A stretch of 64,000 bases of DNA from Pseudotabrizicola alkalilacus (GTDB taxonomy: Bacteria > Pseudomonadota > Alphaproteobacteria > Rhodobacterales > Rhodobacteraceae). Every line of letters begins with the position of its first letter. The stretch's first letter is position 1. The notes under the pieces were generated by a model. That model saw only the letters and a list, made by a program, of their open reading frames with translations, did no database searches and had not been told where the DNA came from. The position numbers and the translations under genes are program-made. The DNA is taken from positions 496,001 to 560,000 of the forward strand of contig NZ_QWEY01000001.1 in assembly GCF_003443995.1 (NCBI RefSeq), in the 5' to 3' direction. Positions 26,806-35,464 of the stretch are shown piece after piece.

Positions 26806-27348
26806 TCAGGCGCGGGCCAGCAACGCGCCGGGGCGGGCGCGGGCGATGCCCTGGGTCACCAGACCGGCCAGCACGGCCTTGATCATATCGCCGGGCAGGA
26901 AGGCGAGACCCAGCAGCGCAGCCTCGGCCAGCGTTTTGTCGAGCACGATGGCCATGCCGGTGATGCCACAGACATACATCACGCCGATGCCACCGATGAC
27001 CCCGCCCGCCGTTGCGGCCCAGAACGGCGGCAGCGTGGTGCGCTCCATGATCCAGCCCGCGACAAAGGCGGCGAGGGGGAAGCCGACGAGATAGCCGACA
27101 GAGGGGCCGACGAACACGCCAAGGCCACCGCGACCGCCCGACAGCAGCGGCAGGCCAAGCGCCACCAGCAGCAGGAACAGCAGCACCGCCAGCGCGCCGC
27201 GCCGGGCGCCCAGCACGGTGCCGCAGAGCATGACCCCAAGGGTTTGCGCGGTGACCGGAACGGCACCGGCCAGATAGAGCGGCGGCACAAGGCCCAGCAC
27301 CGCGATCAGGGCGGCGAACAGGGCGATATGGGTCAGGCTGCGTTCCAT
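26806..27348 (-). CDS. bioY: Biotin transporter substrate-binding subunit BioY
   Basis: 180 residues from the ATG at 27348, with GGAGG seven bases upstream. Six hydrophobic segments and BioY signatures 'AGAVPVTAQTLGVMLCGTVL' and 'FVGPSVGYLVGFPLAAFVAG'. S-component of an ECF transporter that captures biotin at the inner membrane. The gene converges with the thiolase-like gene only 5 bp away. Confidence 0.95.
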   Translation of the reverse strand: MERSLTHIALFAALIAVLGLVPPLYLAGAVPVTAQTLGVMLCGTVLGARRGALAVLLFLLLVALGLPLLSGGRGGLGVFVGPSVGYLVGFPLAAFVAGWIMERTTLPPFWAATAGGVIGGIGVMYVCGITGMAIVLDKTLAEAALLGLAFLPGDMIKAVLAGLVTQGIARARPGALLARA

Positions 27349-27373
27349 CGGATCCTCCGGAGTTTGCAGGGTC

Positions 27374-27970
27374 TTATCCTGCGCCGCCGCGCGCGCGCAA
27401 GGCCTGGGCGACGCATTCGGCATCATCGAGGGCGGCAAGGGCCACTGGCGCAAACAGACGCCAGCCGGGGGCGCGGCCAGAGCGGGCGCGGTAGGCCAGT
27501 GACAGCTGCGCCGCGCGTTCGGACAGGACCGGAATAAACCGGATCACCAGTGCCAGCGCCAGCGCCAGCCGCCGGGGCGGCAGGAGGGGGGAGAGCGGGC
27601 GGGCCAGCCGCTCCAGTACGGTGATCATGTCTGACAGCCGGGTGGTCATGGTGACCAGATTGGCCGCCGCGACCGCTGCAACCATCCGCAACAGGACCAC
27701 GGCCCCGCCGTACAGGTCATCCTGCCACAGATGCCAGAGTGCAATCACGGCGATAAAGGGCCACAATGGGCGCATCATGCGCGCGCCGTGGCGGGCGAAT
27801 GTGGTGCCGCCCATCAGGTACAATGCGATGACCAGAACCAGCGCAAGGCCCAGCCAGAGCGGTGACACGCTCCAGAACAGGGCAAAGGTGAACAGGGCAA
27901 GCGCGGCGAGTTTCAGCCCTGCCCGCAGCCGGTGGAGCGGGGTTTCAACCGGCGAGGTCAGCGTCAGCAT
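27374..27970 (-). CDS. bioN: Biotin ECF transporter transmembrane coupling protein BioN
   Basis: 198 residues from the ATG at 27970 ('MLTLTSPVETPLHRLRAGLK'). CbiQ/EcfT family with several membrane segments and the C-terminal coupling helices containing 'YRARSGRAP'. It starts within the last 26 bases of bioM, so translation is coupled, and it precedes bioY by 25 bp. Couples ATP hydrolysis by BioM to BioY. Confidence 0.93.
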   Translation of the reverse strand: MLTLTSPVETPLHRLRAGLKLAALALFTFALFWSVSPLWLGLALVLVIALYLMGGTTFARHGARMMRPLWPFIAVIALWHLWQDDLYGGAVVLLRMVAAVAAANLVTMTTRLSDMITVLERLARPLSPLLPPRRLALALALVIRFIPVLSERAAQLSLAYRARSGRAPGWRLFAPVALAALDDAECVAQALRARGGAG

Positions 27971-28688
27971 CAAGACCCCCCAGACGCTGCATCTCGGCCT
28001 CAAACAGCGGCAGCACCTGTGCGGGCGGGCCATCGGCGGCCACGGTGCCGCCTTCCAGCCAGATCACGCGGTCGCAGCCGGACAGGCTGGCCGGGTCATG
28101 GGTGATGGTGATCAGGCGCTGCGGCAGGGCGGCAAAGGCGCGGGCCAGCCGGGTCTGCGTGGGCAGGTCCAGCCCGGCGAGCGGTTCATCCAGCAGGATC
28201 GTGCGCGGCTGCATCAGCAGCACCGCCTGCAGGCAGAGCCAGTGGCGTTGCCCCTGTGACAGGGTGGCGACCGACACGCCGCGCCACTGGCTGCGGCCAT
28301 GGCGGGCAAGATGGGCGGTGACCTGCGCCTGCGCGTCGGATTTTGGAACTCCCATTTGCAGGAGGCCAAAGGCCAGTTCCTCATCAACCGTCGGAAACAG
28401 GATCTGGTGATCGGGGTTCTGGAACAGGATGCCCAGATGCGACAGCATCTGCTTGCGCGCGCGGGTAGGGTCAACGCCTTCGACCCGCACCGTGCCGTGG
28501 TCGGGGGCGATCAACCCGGCCATCAGCCGCATCAGCGTGGATTTGCCCGACCCATTGCGCCCGATGATGCCGATCCGCTGCTCGTGCAGATGCAGGGAGA
28601 GGTTGTGCAAAACCGGCCTTCCGGTCAGCGTGACACAGGCCCCCGTCAGAACGATGCCGTCAGTGGCTGCTGTGGTGGGTCTGGTCAT
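27945..28688 (-). CDS. bioM: Biotin ECF transporter ATP-binding protein BioM
   Basis: 247 residues. Walker A 'GRNGSGKST' at residues 43-51, Q-loop region 'LGILFQNPDHQILFPTVDEE', signature 'ATLSQGQRHWL' (LSQGQ instead of LSGGQ), Walker B 'TILLDEPLAGLD', H-loop 'LITITHDPA'. Energises BioY-mediated biotin uptake. First gene of bioM-bioN-bioY. Confidence 0.95.
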   Translation of the reverse strand: MTRPTTAATDGIVLTGACVTLTGRPVLHNLSLHLHEQRIGIIGRNGSGKSTLMRLMAGLIAPDHGTVRVEGVDPTRARKQMLSHLGILFQNPDHQILFPTVDEELAFGLLQMGVPKSDAQAQVTAHLARHGRSQWRGVSVATLSQGQRHWLCLQAVLLMQPRTILLDEPLAGLDLPTQTRLARAFAALPQRLITITHDPASLSGCDRVIWLEGGTVAADGPPAQVLPLFEAEMQRLGGLDADADLAG

Positions 28689-28785
28689 GCGGCGGTGCCC
28701 CGGCTGTGCGTGGTCCGCTCATATCGGCTGGGGGGCGGGCTGAAAAGGCCGGATGGCAGTCAGGGGCTTGTACGGTGCCGGAATG

Positions 28786-28818
28786 AAAAAGGGCGGGACC
28801 GGCATAGCGGTCCCGCCC
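28786..28818 (-). terminator. Intrinsic terminator of the glycine-zipper lipoprotein gene
   Basis: gggcgggaccg (28791-28801) pairs perfectly with cggtcccgccc (28808-28818) across a 6-nt loop. On the minus strand the stem is followed by TTTTT (28786-28790). It lies 22 bp after the stop at 28840. Confidence 0.9.
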
Positions 28819-28839
28819 CATATCTAACCGAGAGCCAGA

Positions 28840-29097
28840 TCAGCAGTTGGCAACGAAGCGGTTGCCGTTTGCGTCGCGGTAGTAGCATTGACCACGCTGT
28901 TGGGCCGGTCCGATCAGGGTGGATGCAGCAACACCCGCAGCCGCACCGATCAGCGCGCCGGTGGTGCGGTCCGACCCGGACGACAGCGCCGCCCCGACAG
29001 CTGCCCCGCCCAGACCGCCAAGTGCAGCGTTCTGATTGGAGGTCTGGCAGGCTGCCAGCGACAGCGCGACAGCGGAGAGTAGGGCGAATTTTTTCAT
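28840..29097 (-). CDS. Small glycine-zipper lipoprotein
   Basis: 85 residues. A lipoprotein signal with lipobox 'LAAC' (Cys17) precedes an alternating Gly/Ala segment 'ALGGLGGAAVGAALSSG' and 'TTGALIGAAAGVAASTLIG', which is a glycine-zipper 2TM-like domain, and a C-terminal 'QCYYRDANGNRFVANC' with two cysteines that could form a disulfide. Probably an outer-membrane lipoprotein of envelope stress or structure. Single-gene transcript with its own terminator. Confidence 0.87.
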   Translation of the reverse strand: MKKFALLSAVALSLAACQTSNQNAALGGLGGAAVGAALSSGSDRTTGALIGAAAGVAASTLIGPAQQRGQCYYRDANGNRFVANC

Positions 29098-29241
29098 GGG
29101 AAGCCTCTTTAGGGTTAGCCGGATTCTCTAGATATGCATCATAACGCGCCAAACAGCGAATTGGTTCCAGTCAGGAAAGCGTGACCTGGCAAAAAACCGG
29201 CGGAAGCCGCTCGTTAGAGTTTCTGGACACCAGAAATCGCG

Positions 29242-29598
29242 TCAGGAAGCAGATATCAGGGCCGCGTTCAACTCGCTTGCAAGGTCATCCAATGCGGGAA
29301 GAAGATAGGTTTTTACCGCATCAGGACGCGCGGCATCAGACAAGGAGCAGATCTGAGTGCAGATTGTCTCGATGCGTTGCGATTGTCTGCCCAGAGCGCC
29401 AAAGCCAAAGCTGGCGGCGGTGCCGGCGATCTTGTGCGCGATCTTGCCGATCTCGTGCGTGGCGGAAAGCGGGTCATCGCCCGCTTCCAGATTGCCACGC
29501 TCGATGTCTATCTCGATCTGACGACTGGCCGTCAGATCGAGAAATTGCGGCAAGAGCGCCCGTGTCCACGGGTCTGCCGACTCTGTTTGCGCTGTCAT
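29242..29598 (-). CDS. Histidine phosphotransfer (Hpt) domain protein
   Basis: 118 residues from the ATG at 29598. The Hpt motif 'AHKIAGTAASFGFGALG' has the phosphoacceptor His55. No other domain. It overlaps no gene but begins 13 bases after the stop of the receiver/GGDEF-like gene, so they are probably cotranscribed. It is the likely relay between the receiver of the hybrid kinase (31259-35143) and the two response regulators in this island. A TTTCTGG/CCAGAAA hairpin (29220-29236) sits just past its stop. Confidence 0.88.
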   Translation of the reverse strand: MTAQTESADPWTRALLPQFLDLTASRQIEIDIERGNLEAGDDPLSATHEIGKIAHKIAGTAASFGFGALGRQSQRIETICTQICSLSDAARPDAVKTYLLPALDDLASELNAALISAS

Positions 29599-29611
29599 CT
29601 CTGCGCGCACC

Positions 29612-30571
29612 TTAGCCCGCCATGAATTGCATCGGATAGCCTGACTGGCCGCGCACTGACGCGCGGGCACGCCCCAACATGGTCTTGACCGCCGAGGTCG
29701 AGAACAGGCCCGAGGTTACCGTGGCCCCGATCCGCACTTCCAGCATGGGCAGGCCCAGGCTGTCGTAAACCGCGTCATAGACCATCAGTTCTGACGACAG
29801 TTCCTGTTCCAGTTCCAGCATATCGACAGGGTGCGCCCGGTTCAGGATACACACGAATTCGCCACTGCCGGCATAGGCCAGCAGAAAGGTCTGGCGTTTC
29901 ATGCAGGCCGCGATGGCAGAACCGACATCGGCCATGCAGTCCAGAAACTCCATCCGGTTGAGCCGCTTGAACAGCGACGCGCCGCCCACTACCTGAAACG
30001 CCAGCGCGGTGTGAGAGTGCAGCTTGAGCCGGCTGAGGGTCAGCAGGTGGTTTTCCAGCGCCAGATAGTCGATCAGCGAGCCACATTTCGGCAAGGTCAC
30101 CGCGTCTTCGAAGCCAAAGCCAAAGCTTTCCACGTCATCCATCGATTCCATGGCAAACTGCAGCGAGCGGGCATTGGCATGCTCTTTGACCAGCCGGTCC
30201 AGCATGCCAAGTCGGGCCTGAAGCTCGATCCGGTTGATCGGCTTGGTCAGGTAATCCGTCGCCCCGACTGCAAAGGCCTGATCGACAAATTCCCGCCCGT
30301 TCATGGTCGTGACCATCATGATCGGCGTGTCGCTGTGATGCGGCATCGCGCGGATATGCTGGCAGGCCTCGATTCCATCCATTCCCGGCATCTGGATATC
30401 CAGAAGAATCGCGTCGAACTGTTCGTGCGGATCGGCCAGATACTTCAGAGCTTCGACAGCAGAGATGGCACAGACCGGCGGCTGATACCCAAGCTGGGTC
30501 ATCATTTTCGTCAGAACAAAGTGAAAGGCCGGATCATCATCAACGGCTAGGTATCGCATATTGGCTGACAT
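29612..30571 (-). CDS. Response regulator: receiver plus degenerate GGDEF-like domain
   Basis: 319 residues from the ATG at 30571 (AAAGG eight bases upstream; GTG codons further up are less well placed). The receiver has Asp11/Asp12, phosphoacceptor Asp58 in 'AILLDIQMPGMDG', Thr88 and Lys110. The C-terminal ~150 residues follow the GGDEF fold pattern ('LIDYLALENHLLTLSRLKLH', 'LLAYAGSGEFVCILNRAHPV') but the active-site loop reads GSGEF instead of GGDEF/GGEEF, so diguanylate cyclase activity is doubtful. It could bind GTP or c-di-GMP, or act as a partner domain. Confidence 0.85.
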   Translation of the reverse strand: MSANMRYLAVDDDPAFHFVLTKMMTQLGYQPPVCAISAVEALKYLADPHEQFDAILLDIQMPGMDGIEACQHIRAMPHHSDTPIMMVTTMNGREFVDQAFAVGATDYLTKPINRIELQARLGMLDRLVKEHANARSLQFAMESMDDVESFGFGFEDAVTLPKCGSLIDYLALENHLLTLSRLKLHSHTALAFQVVGGASLFKRLNRMEFLDCMADVGSAIAACMKRQTFLLAYAGSGEFVCILNRAHPVDMLELEQELSSELMVYDAVYDSLGLPMLEVRIGATVTSGLFSTSAVKTMLGRARASVRGQSGYPMQFMAG

Positions 30572-30631
30572 CATCACCACCTTTGGTTGTTTGATACAAC
30601 CTAAGCCGGAGTTTGCGGCAGAATTTGGGCG

Positions 30632-31060
30632 TTAACCGAAAATTTTGCGTGCCTCGGGCTCAACCCCACGACCCAGCAGGCGCAGAACGGTGTTGCGGAA
30701 CACTTCGCTCTGGATCGGTTTCGGGATGACAGCATCCGCCTGATCGCCGGGACGCGGGTTTGTGGAGGTGCGGTCCGCATCTGCGGTGAACTGGATCATC
30801 GGGGTTGCAGTGTTGATCGTGCGGGCGGCCTTGAGATGACGGATCACCCGGTCACCCGAGATCAACGGCATGTTCCGGTCAAAGATCATCAGGTCAAAAG
30901 GCTGAGATATCGCTGCTTCCAGCGCCACTTTGCCATCACCGGCAATCACGAGATCGATAAACGGAAAATCCGCCAAAAGATGACGGACGATCTGCTGATT
31001 GATTTCATCATCTTCTGCCAGCAAAACAACAGCTGGCGACTGGTCCCCACTTTGGGTCAT
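30632..31060 (-). CDS. Single-domain response regulator
   Basis: 142 residues from the ATG at 31060. Receiver with acidic pocket Glu16-Asp17-Asp18, phosphoacceptor Asp61 in 'LMIFDRNMPLISGD', and Lys114 in 'VIPKPIQ'. No output domain. It lies between the hybrid kinase and the REC-GGDEF-like gene. Possible roles are phosphate sink, relay intermediate or protein-interaction output. Confidence 0.88.
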   Translation of the reverse strand: MTQSGDQSPAVVLLAEDDEINQQIVRHLLADFPFIDLVIAGDGKVALEAAISQPFDLMIFDRNMPLISGDRVIRHLKAARTINTATPMIQFTADADRTSTNPRPGDQADAVIPKPIQSEVFRNTVLRLLGRGVEPEARKIFG

Positions 31061-31258
31061 CGCTGTAAATTCCCCACGACTCTTACTCCACTTCATCCTG
31101 CGGCAACGGTGCCGGGATGAATGAACTCCTAACATATTTCATCAGATTGTGGCTGCACAAAGGACGAAAGATGTCGATTCACGTGCAGTTTTCCCGACAT
31201 GAGTGAGGTGGTCTTTGCGGGCGCAATCTTGGGTTGCAATTGTATCCTCTGAGTTGTG

Positions 31259-34200
31259 CTAATCTCTTGTCAACAGTGTGGAAACTGCGTGCAGCAGCTC
31301 GGCCTGACGGAAGGGTTTGGGCACGTGCGAATCGAATCCTGCCATGATGTATTCGGACACCTGATGGGACATCGCATTTGCGGTCACCGCGATGGCCGGA
31401 ACCTGCGATCCCGCGAGGTTGGTTGCGCGAATGGCCTGCAGAGCGCCGGTGCCGTCCAGCACCGGCATGGCAATATCAAGGATCAGCATATCAAACGGCG
31501 TGCCATCCTGTGCGCGTTGCCGCCAGACATCGACCGCTTCGGCCCCGTTGATTGTCAGCACGATCTCGGCGCCGGTGTCCTTGAGCATCTCGCTGATAAC
31601 CATCCTGTTGGTCGCCGAATCATCCGCGATCAAGAGGGAGACGCCGGCCAGTGACCGGATCTGTGTCTTGTCAGGCAGGGTGGGTTCTGTCACCGCCGCT
31701 TCGGTCGTTTCGGCCAGCGGCAGGGTAATCCTGACCTTTGTGCCCACGCCTTGGGTACTGGTCACTGCAATCGTGCCGCCCATCAGCTCGACCAGATTGC
31801 GCACGATCGGCATGCCCAGCCCAGTGCCGCCGAACCGGCGGGTGGTGCCGCCGTCAGCCTGTTCAAAATTGTCAAAGATCCGCCCGATCTGATCGGGGGA
31901 CATGCCGATTCCTGTGTCGCTGACCTCGATGGTCAGTGGTTTGCCCTCACGCGCGGACATGGTCAGTGCGATGGAGCCGGATTCAGTGAATTTGATCGCG
32001 TTGCTCAGCAGGTTGTTCAGGATCTGCTGGATACGGAACGAATCGCCCAGGCGCGGGCGTTCGGCACCGGAATTTGTGAGCACCTCGAAATCGAGACCTT
32101 TTTCTTCGGCACGCAGCCCATGCAATGGTTCAACCTGTCGGGCGATTTCGGCGGGTGTAAACGGAATGAGCTCGATCACCATCTTGCCGGCCTCGATCTT
32201 TGACATGTCCAGAACCTCGTTCAGGACATTCAGCAACACCTCGCCAGAGCGGCGGATGGTTCCGATCATTTCCTTTTCGCGCGGAGCCGTGATCAGCCCG
32301 TCCAGCAACTCGGCCATGCCAAGCACCCCGTTGAGTGGGGTACGGATTTCATGGCTCATATTGGCCAGAAAGGTCGACTTTGACTGGCTGGCGGCCTGTG
32401 CCTGCAACAGCGCATGCTCCAGCCGCGACGCTTTGTTCAGGTCTTCGGTGATGTCGACAAACGAGGCAATGACCAGCTTTTCCGCGTCGGACTGATCAGG
32501 CTGATGATGCGGAACGGCGTTGACCGACAGGATGCGGCGCGTCCCGTCAGCCCATTCGATGGCCATGCGGACATCCCGCACGATTTCGTCTTCGTCGAGA
32601 GCTTTGCGGCAGGGCAGGGCGTGGACGCTGATCGGACCACCATCCGCAGCCGTGATCCGCCAGATCGGATCGGTGAAGGTCAGCCCTTCGATTGTTGAGC
32701 GTTCACGGCCAAGAATGCGTTCAGCCTCGGCGTTCGCGTAGGTGATGCGGTCCTGGCTGTCCATGACCACAATGGCGGAAATCGAGGCATCCATCACTTC
32801 GGTCAGAAACGCCTGATTGCTCATCACCAGATCTTCAAGCGCCTTGCGTTCAGTGATGTCGAGATGAATGCCGACAACTGACCTGTGTTTTCCGTCGGGC
32901 AACCGCTCGGTGACCGCAGAGCGCGACAGAATCCACGCCCAGCTGCCGTCCTTGCGTCGCATCCGTAGCTGGTGTTCGCGCACGATTTCGCGGCCACCCG
33001 GCAGCGGGGCAAAATCCTGCACCTCGGTTGCATCCAGCCGTGCCAGATCTTCGGGGTGCACCAGCGAGCGGAACATCGCATCCGACGCTTCGCCCAGGTC
33101 TTCCGGGGTATAGCCCAGCATTTCGGCATAATGCCCGCCGATCCGAAGCGCGCCGGTGTCGACATGCCAGTTCCACGTGCCCACATCCGCGCTTTCGATG
33201 ATCTGTGCCAGTGAGTCGCGGGCCTCGGCCAGTGAGCGGTGGGCTTCGTCCAGCGCCATCAACTGCCGGTGGCGTTCTGTGGTGTCGATCCGTACCGCAA
33301 TGCGCCCACCGTCCGGGGTGCGCAGGTCAACCCGCCTGATCCAGCGGTCATTCGCGCGTCTCACTTCGTCAATGTTCGGGTTGCGGTAGCGTTCCCATTG
33401 TTCGGCCATCCACTCTTCTTCGCGGCCGATTGCTTCGGGAAAGGCTTTGTGCTGAACACCAAACCGCAGCAGCTCTTCCTGCGAAACGCCCGAAACCAAC
33501 ATATCAGCCGCTTCGGGGTACATCCGTTTGTAGGCTGAGTTGGCAAAGACCAGACGTTCGTTCGAATCCCAGATCAGAACGCCGTCGGGCAAGGTTTCGA
33601 TGGCATTGTACAGTTGCGCGCGCATCCTGTCGGCCTCATCCGCCAGCTGCGCCATCTGTGCCTCGCCCTCTTTCTGGGCAGTCACATCGGTTTCGATCGA
33701 GACATATCCGTTCACATTGCCGTCGCGGTCATGCAGCGGCAGGATGTTGAAATCTATCCAATAGGCATTGTGGTGCCGGTCAAAGTTTATGGTGGCGCCA
33801 TGATAGGGTTCGTTTTGCGCGATGGCCCTTGCCACCTCGGCTTCGTTCCTTGGGTCCCGATGCCTGCCACGGACCACATCGGCAAGCTTGCGCCCCAAAA
33901 CCTCGTCCACCGCCCAGCCGGTGCGGCGTTCCCATGCCTTGTTGGCCCAGGTGATGTTCTGGTCAATATCGACCACGGCCACCAGATTCGACATGTTCTC
34001 CACGACGCGGCCCAGACGCCCCAGATCTTCGGATTTCTGCATGTCTTTGGTCACGTCGCGGACGACAAAGATCACAGTCGGCTGTTCATCCGGCTTGTTG
34101 GCCAGCTTTCGTGCGCCCGTGGATTCATACCAGCGCATGCCAAGCGGCGAGGGCAGTCTGAAACGAGTCTGCGGGCTGCGGCCGCTGCGCAGCGCCTCTT

Positions 34201-35143
34201 CCAGCGCGGCTCTGCTTCTGAGGGCGACATCGGGGGGCAAGACATCTTCCAGCAGGCGGCCGGGCAGGCTGGTGTGGGCATCGCCCAGCAGATCCATCGG
34301 GCCAGCGATGAAGTCGGTATAGCGCCCGTCCGCGGTGATCTCGAACACAAGGTCAGGCAACACATCCAGAATCGCTGTCAGCCGTTCATAAGCTGCGATT
34401 GCACTGTGTTCCTGTTCCGTCGGATCGGGCCGCTCTGAGCTGACGCCCGAGTAGCCGAGAAACATGCCAGATGCATTGTGACGCGGCGTGCCACTGCTGC
34501 GCAGCCAGCGCTGGCTGCCATCGGGCAGCGTAACGGCGTGGATCAGGTTGCGGAAGGGAACGCGCTGCGCCAGCCGCGACTGCACTGCCGTCCAGTCCGC
34601 CCCGGACCAGTCTTCCTGACGCAGTGGTTTGCCATCGGGAGCGCAGCCGGTGCCATCCGGCATCGGGGCGGACAGGTGGGTCAACTGTCCCTGCGCGTCG
34701 ATGTCCCAGATCCAGATCCCGAACAATGCAGCAAATTCTGTCAGCCGGTCAGAGTTGTGGCGGGCAAACAACCCCTCGACAAAGAGACGCAGAATGGATC
34801 GCAGTCCGTCGAGCGCGCCTGCGACCTCGTCCGGCAGGGGCTGCGTGCCGAGTGTCAGCAGCAGCACCGCCGGCTGGCCGCCAACCGTTCCCAGTGCCAG
34901 CTTGCGGATGTTGCCTGCCGCCGGATCGTCGGAGACCTGGCCTGAGGCAAGCGCCGCGCACAGACACGCCTGCTCAGACTCCGGCCTGGCAACCCGCAGG
35001 CGTGCGGTCGTATCAGGTGGTCCAACGACCAGCAGACCGGAGGTTGCACCGCTGCGGCGCACAAGCCAGGACAGAATTTCGCCCGCTTTGTCGTGATCTG
35101 GCAGCTTTTCGATTGTCTGGAGGAGCTCTGCGGTAAACGACAT
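31259..35143 (-). CDS. Large multi-PAS hybrid sensor histidine kinase
   Basis: 1294 residues from the ATG at 35143. No membrane segment is obvious, so it is probably a cytoplasmic sensor. The N-terminal ~125 residues look GAF-like. Five or six PAS units follow (approximately 130-250, 255-370, 375-500, 510-630, 640-770, 775-900), for example 'TWANKAWERRTGWAVDEVLG' and 'TYANAEAERILGRERSTIEG', some with PAC segments. HisKA has His931 in 'ANMSHEIRTPLNGVLGM'; the ATPase domain has 'DTGIGMSPDQIGRIFDNFEQ' and 'GGTGLGMPIVRNL'. The C-terminal receiver has Asp1223 in 'MLILDIAMPVLDGTG'. It needs an Hpt protein for a four-step relay, and one is encoded at 29242-29598. Confidence 0.95.
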   Translation of the reverse strand: MSFTAELLQTIEKLPDHDKAGEILSWLVRRSGATSGLLVVGPPDTTARLRVARPESEQACLCAALASGQVSDDPAAGNIRKLALGTVGGQPAVLLLTLGTQPLPDEVAGALDGLRSILRLFVEGLFARHNSDRLTEFAALFGIWIWDIDAQGQLTHLSAPMPDGTGCAPDGKPLRQEDWSGADWTAVQSRLAQRVPFRNLIHAVTLPDGSQRWLRSSGTPRHNASGMFLGYSGVSSERPDPTEQEHSAIAAYERLTAILDVLPDLVFEITADGRYTDFIAGPMDLLGDAHTSLPGRLLEDVLPPDVALRSRAALEEALRSGRSPQTRFRLPSPLGMRWYESTGARKLANKPDEQPTVIFVVRDVTKDMQKSEDLGRLGRVVENMSNLVAVVDIDQNITWANKAWERRTGWAVDEVLGRKLADVVRGRHRDPRNEAEVARAIAQNEPYHGATINFDRHHNAYWIDFNILPLHDRDGNVNGYVSIETDVTAQKEGEAQMAQLADEADRMRAQLYNAIETLPDGVLIWDSNERLVFANSAYKRMYPEAADMLVSGVSQEELLRFGVQHKAFPEAIGREEEWMAEQWERYRNPNIDEVRRANDRWIRRVDLRTPDGGRIAVRIDTTERHRQLMALDEAHRSLAEARDSLAQIIESADVGTWNWHVDTGALRIGGHYAEMLGYTPEDLGEASDAMFRSLVHPEDLARLDATEVQDFAPLPGGREIVREHQLRMRRKDGSWAWILSRSAVTERLPDGKHRSVVGIHLDITERKALEDLVMSNQAFLTEVMDASISAIVVMDSQDRITYANAEAERILGRERSTIEGLTFTDPIWRITAADGGPISVHALPCRKALDEDEIVRDVRMAIEWADGTRRILSVNAVPHHQPDQSDAEKLVIASFVDITEDLNKASRLEHALLQAQAASQSKSTFLANMSHEIRTPLNGVLGMAELLDGLITAPREKEMIGTIRRSGEVLLNVLNEVLDMSKIEAGKMVIELIPFTPAEIARQVEPLHGLRAEEKGLDFEVLTNSGAERPRLGDSFRIQQILNNLLSNAIKFTESGSIALTMSAREGKPLTIEVSDTGIGMSPDQIGRIFDNFEQADGGTTRRFGGTGLGMPIVRNLVELMGGTIAVTSTQGVGTKVRITLPLAETTEAAVTEPTLPDKTQIRSLAGVSLLIADDSATNRMVISEMLKDTGAEIVLTINGAEAVDVWRQRAQDGTPFDMLILDIAMPVLDGTGALQAIRATNLAGSQVPAIAVTANAMSHQVSEYIMAGFDSHVPKPFRQAELLHAVSTLLTRD

Positions 35144-35464
35144 CAACTTCGGTATACTTCCGGCATGCAGGGTGTTTTGGTATTTCCCCTACATCTACAA
35201 CCCATTTGCGGGAGTTTGCTACAAGTTCCGCAACTGCAAGCGCTTATTTGCCCGCAGGGGCCTCGGATTCGATCAGATCGCCAGAGCCTGTTACGCGGTG
35301 ATGGCGTGCCTGATGGCCTGTGTTGCGGCTGGCGGAACCGGGCTGCGGATGCGGTGGCAGGACACGTGGGCGCTGTCCGGCCGACCGGATGGGAGCCAGC
35401 CCCCACCCGATTTTTCAAGATGCTATCGCCCAAAGCCTGATGCGGGCGAGGGGCCACACGCGGG
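35144..35464. other. Intergenic region between the hybrid kinase and gabT
   Basis: 321 bp with no supported gene. It must hold the promoter of the kinase gene and the 3' end of gabT. A GC-rich segment near 35385-35412 ('ggatgggagccagcccccac') can fold, followed by a T-run on the plus strand only. No convincing -35/-10 pair or operator was found. Confidence 0.4.
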
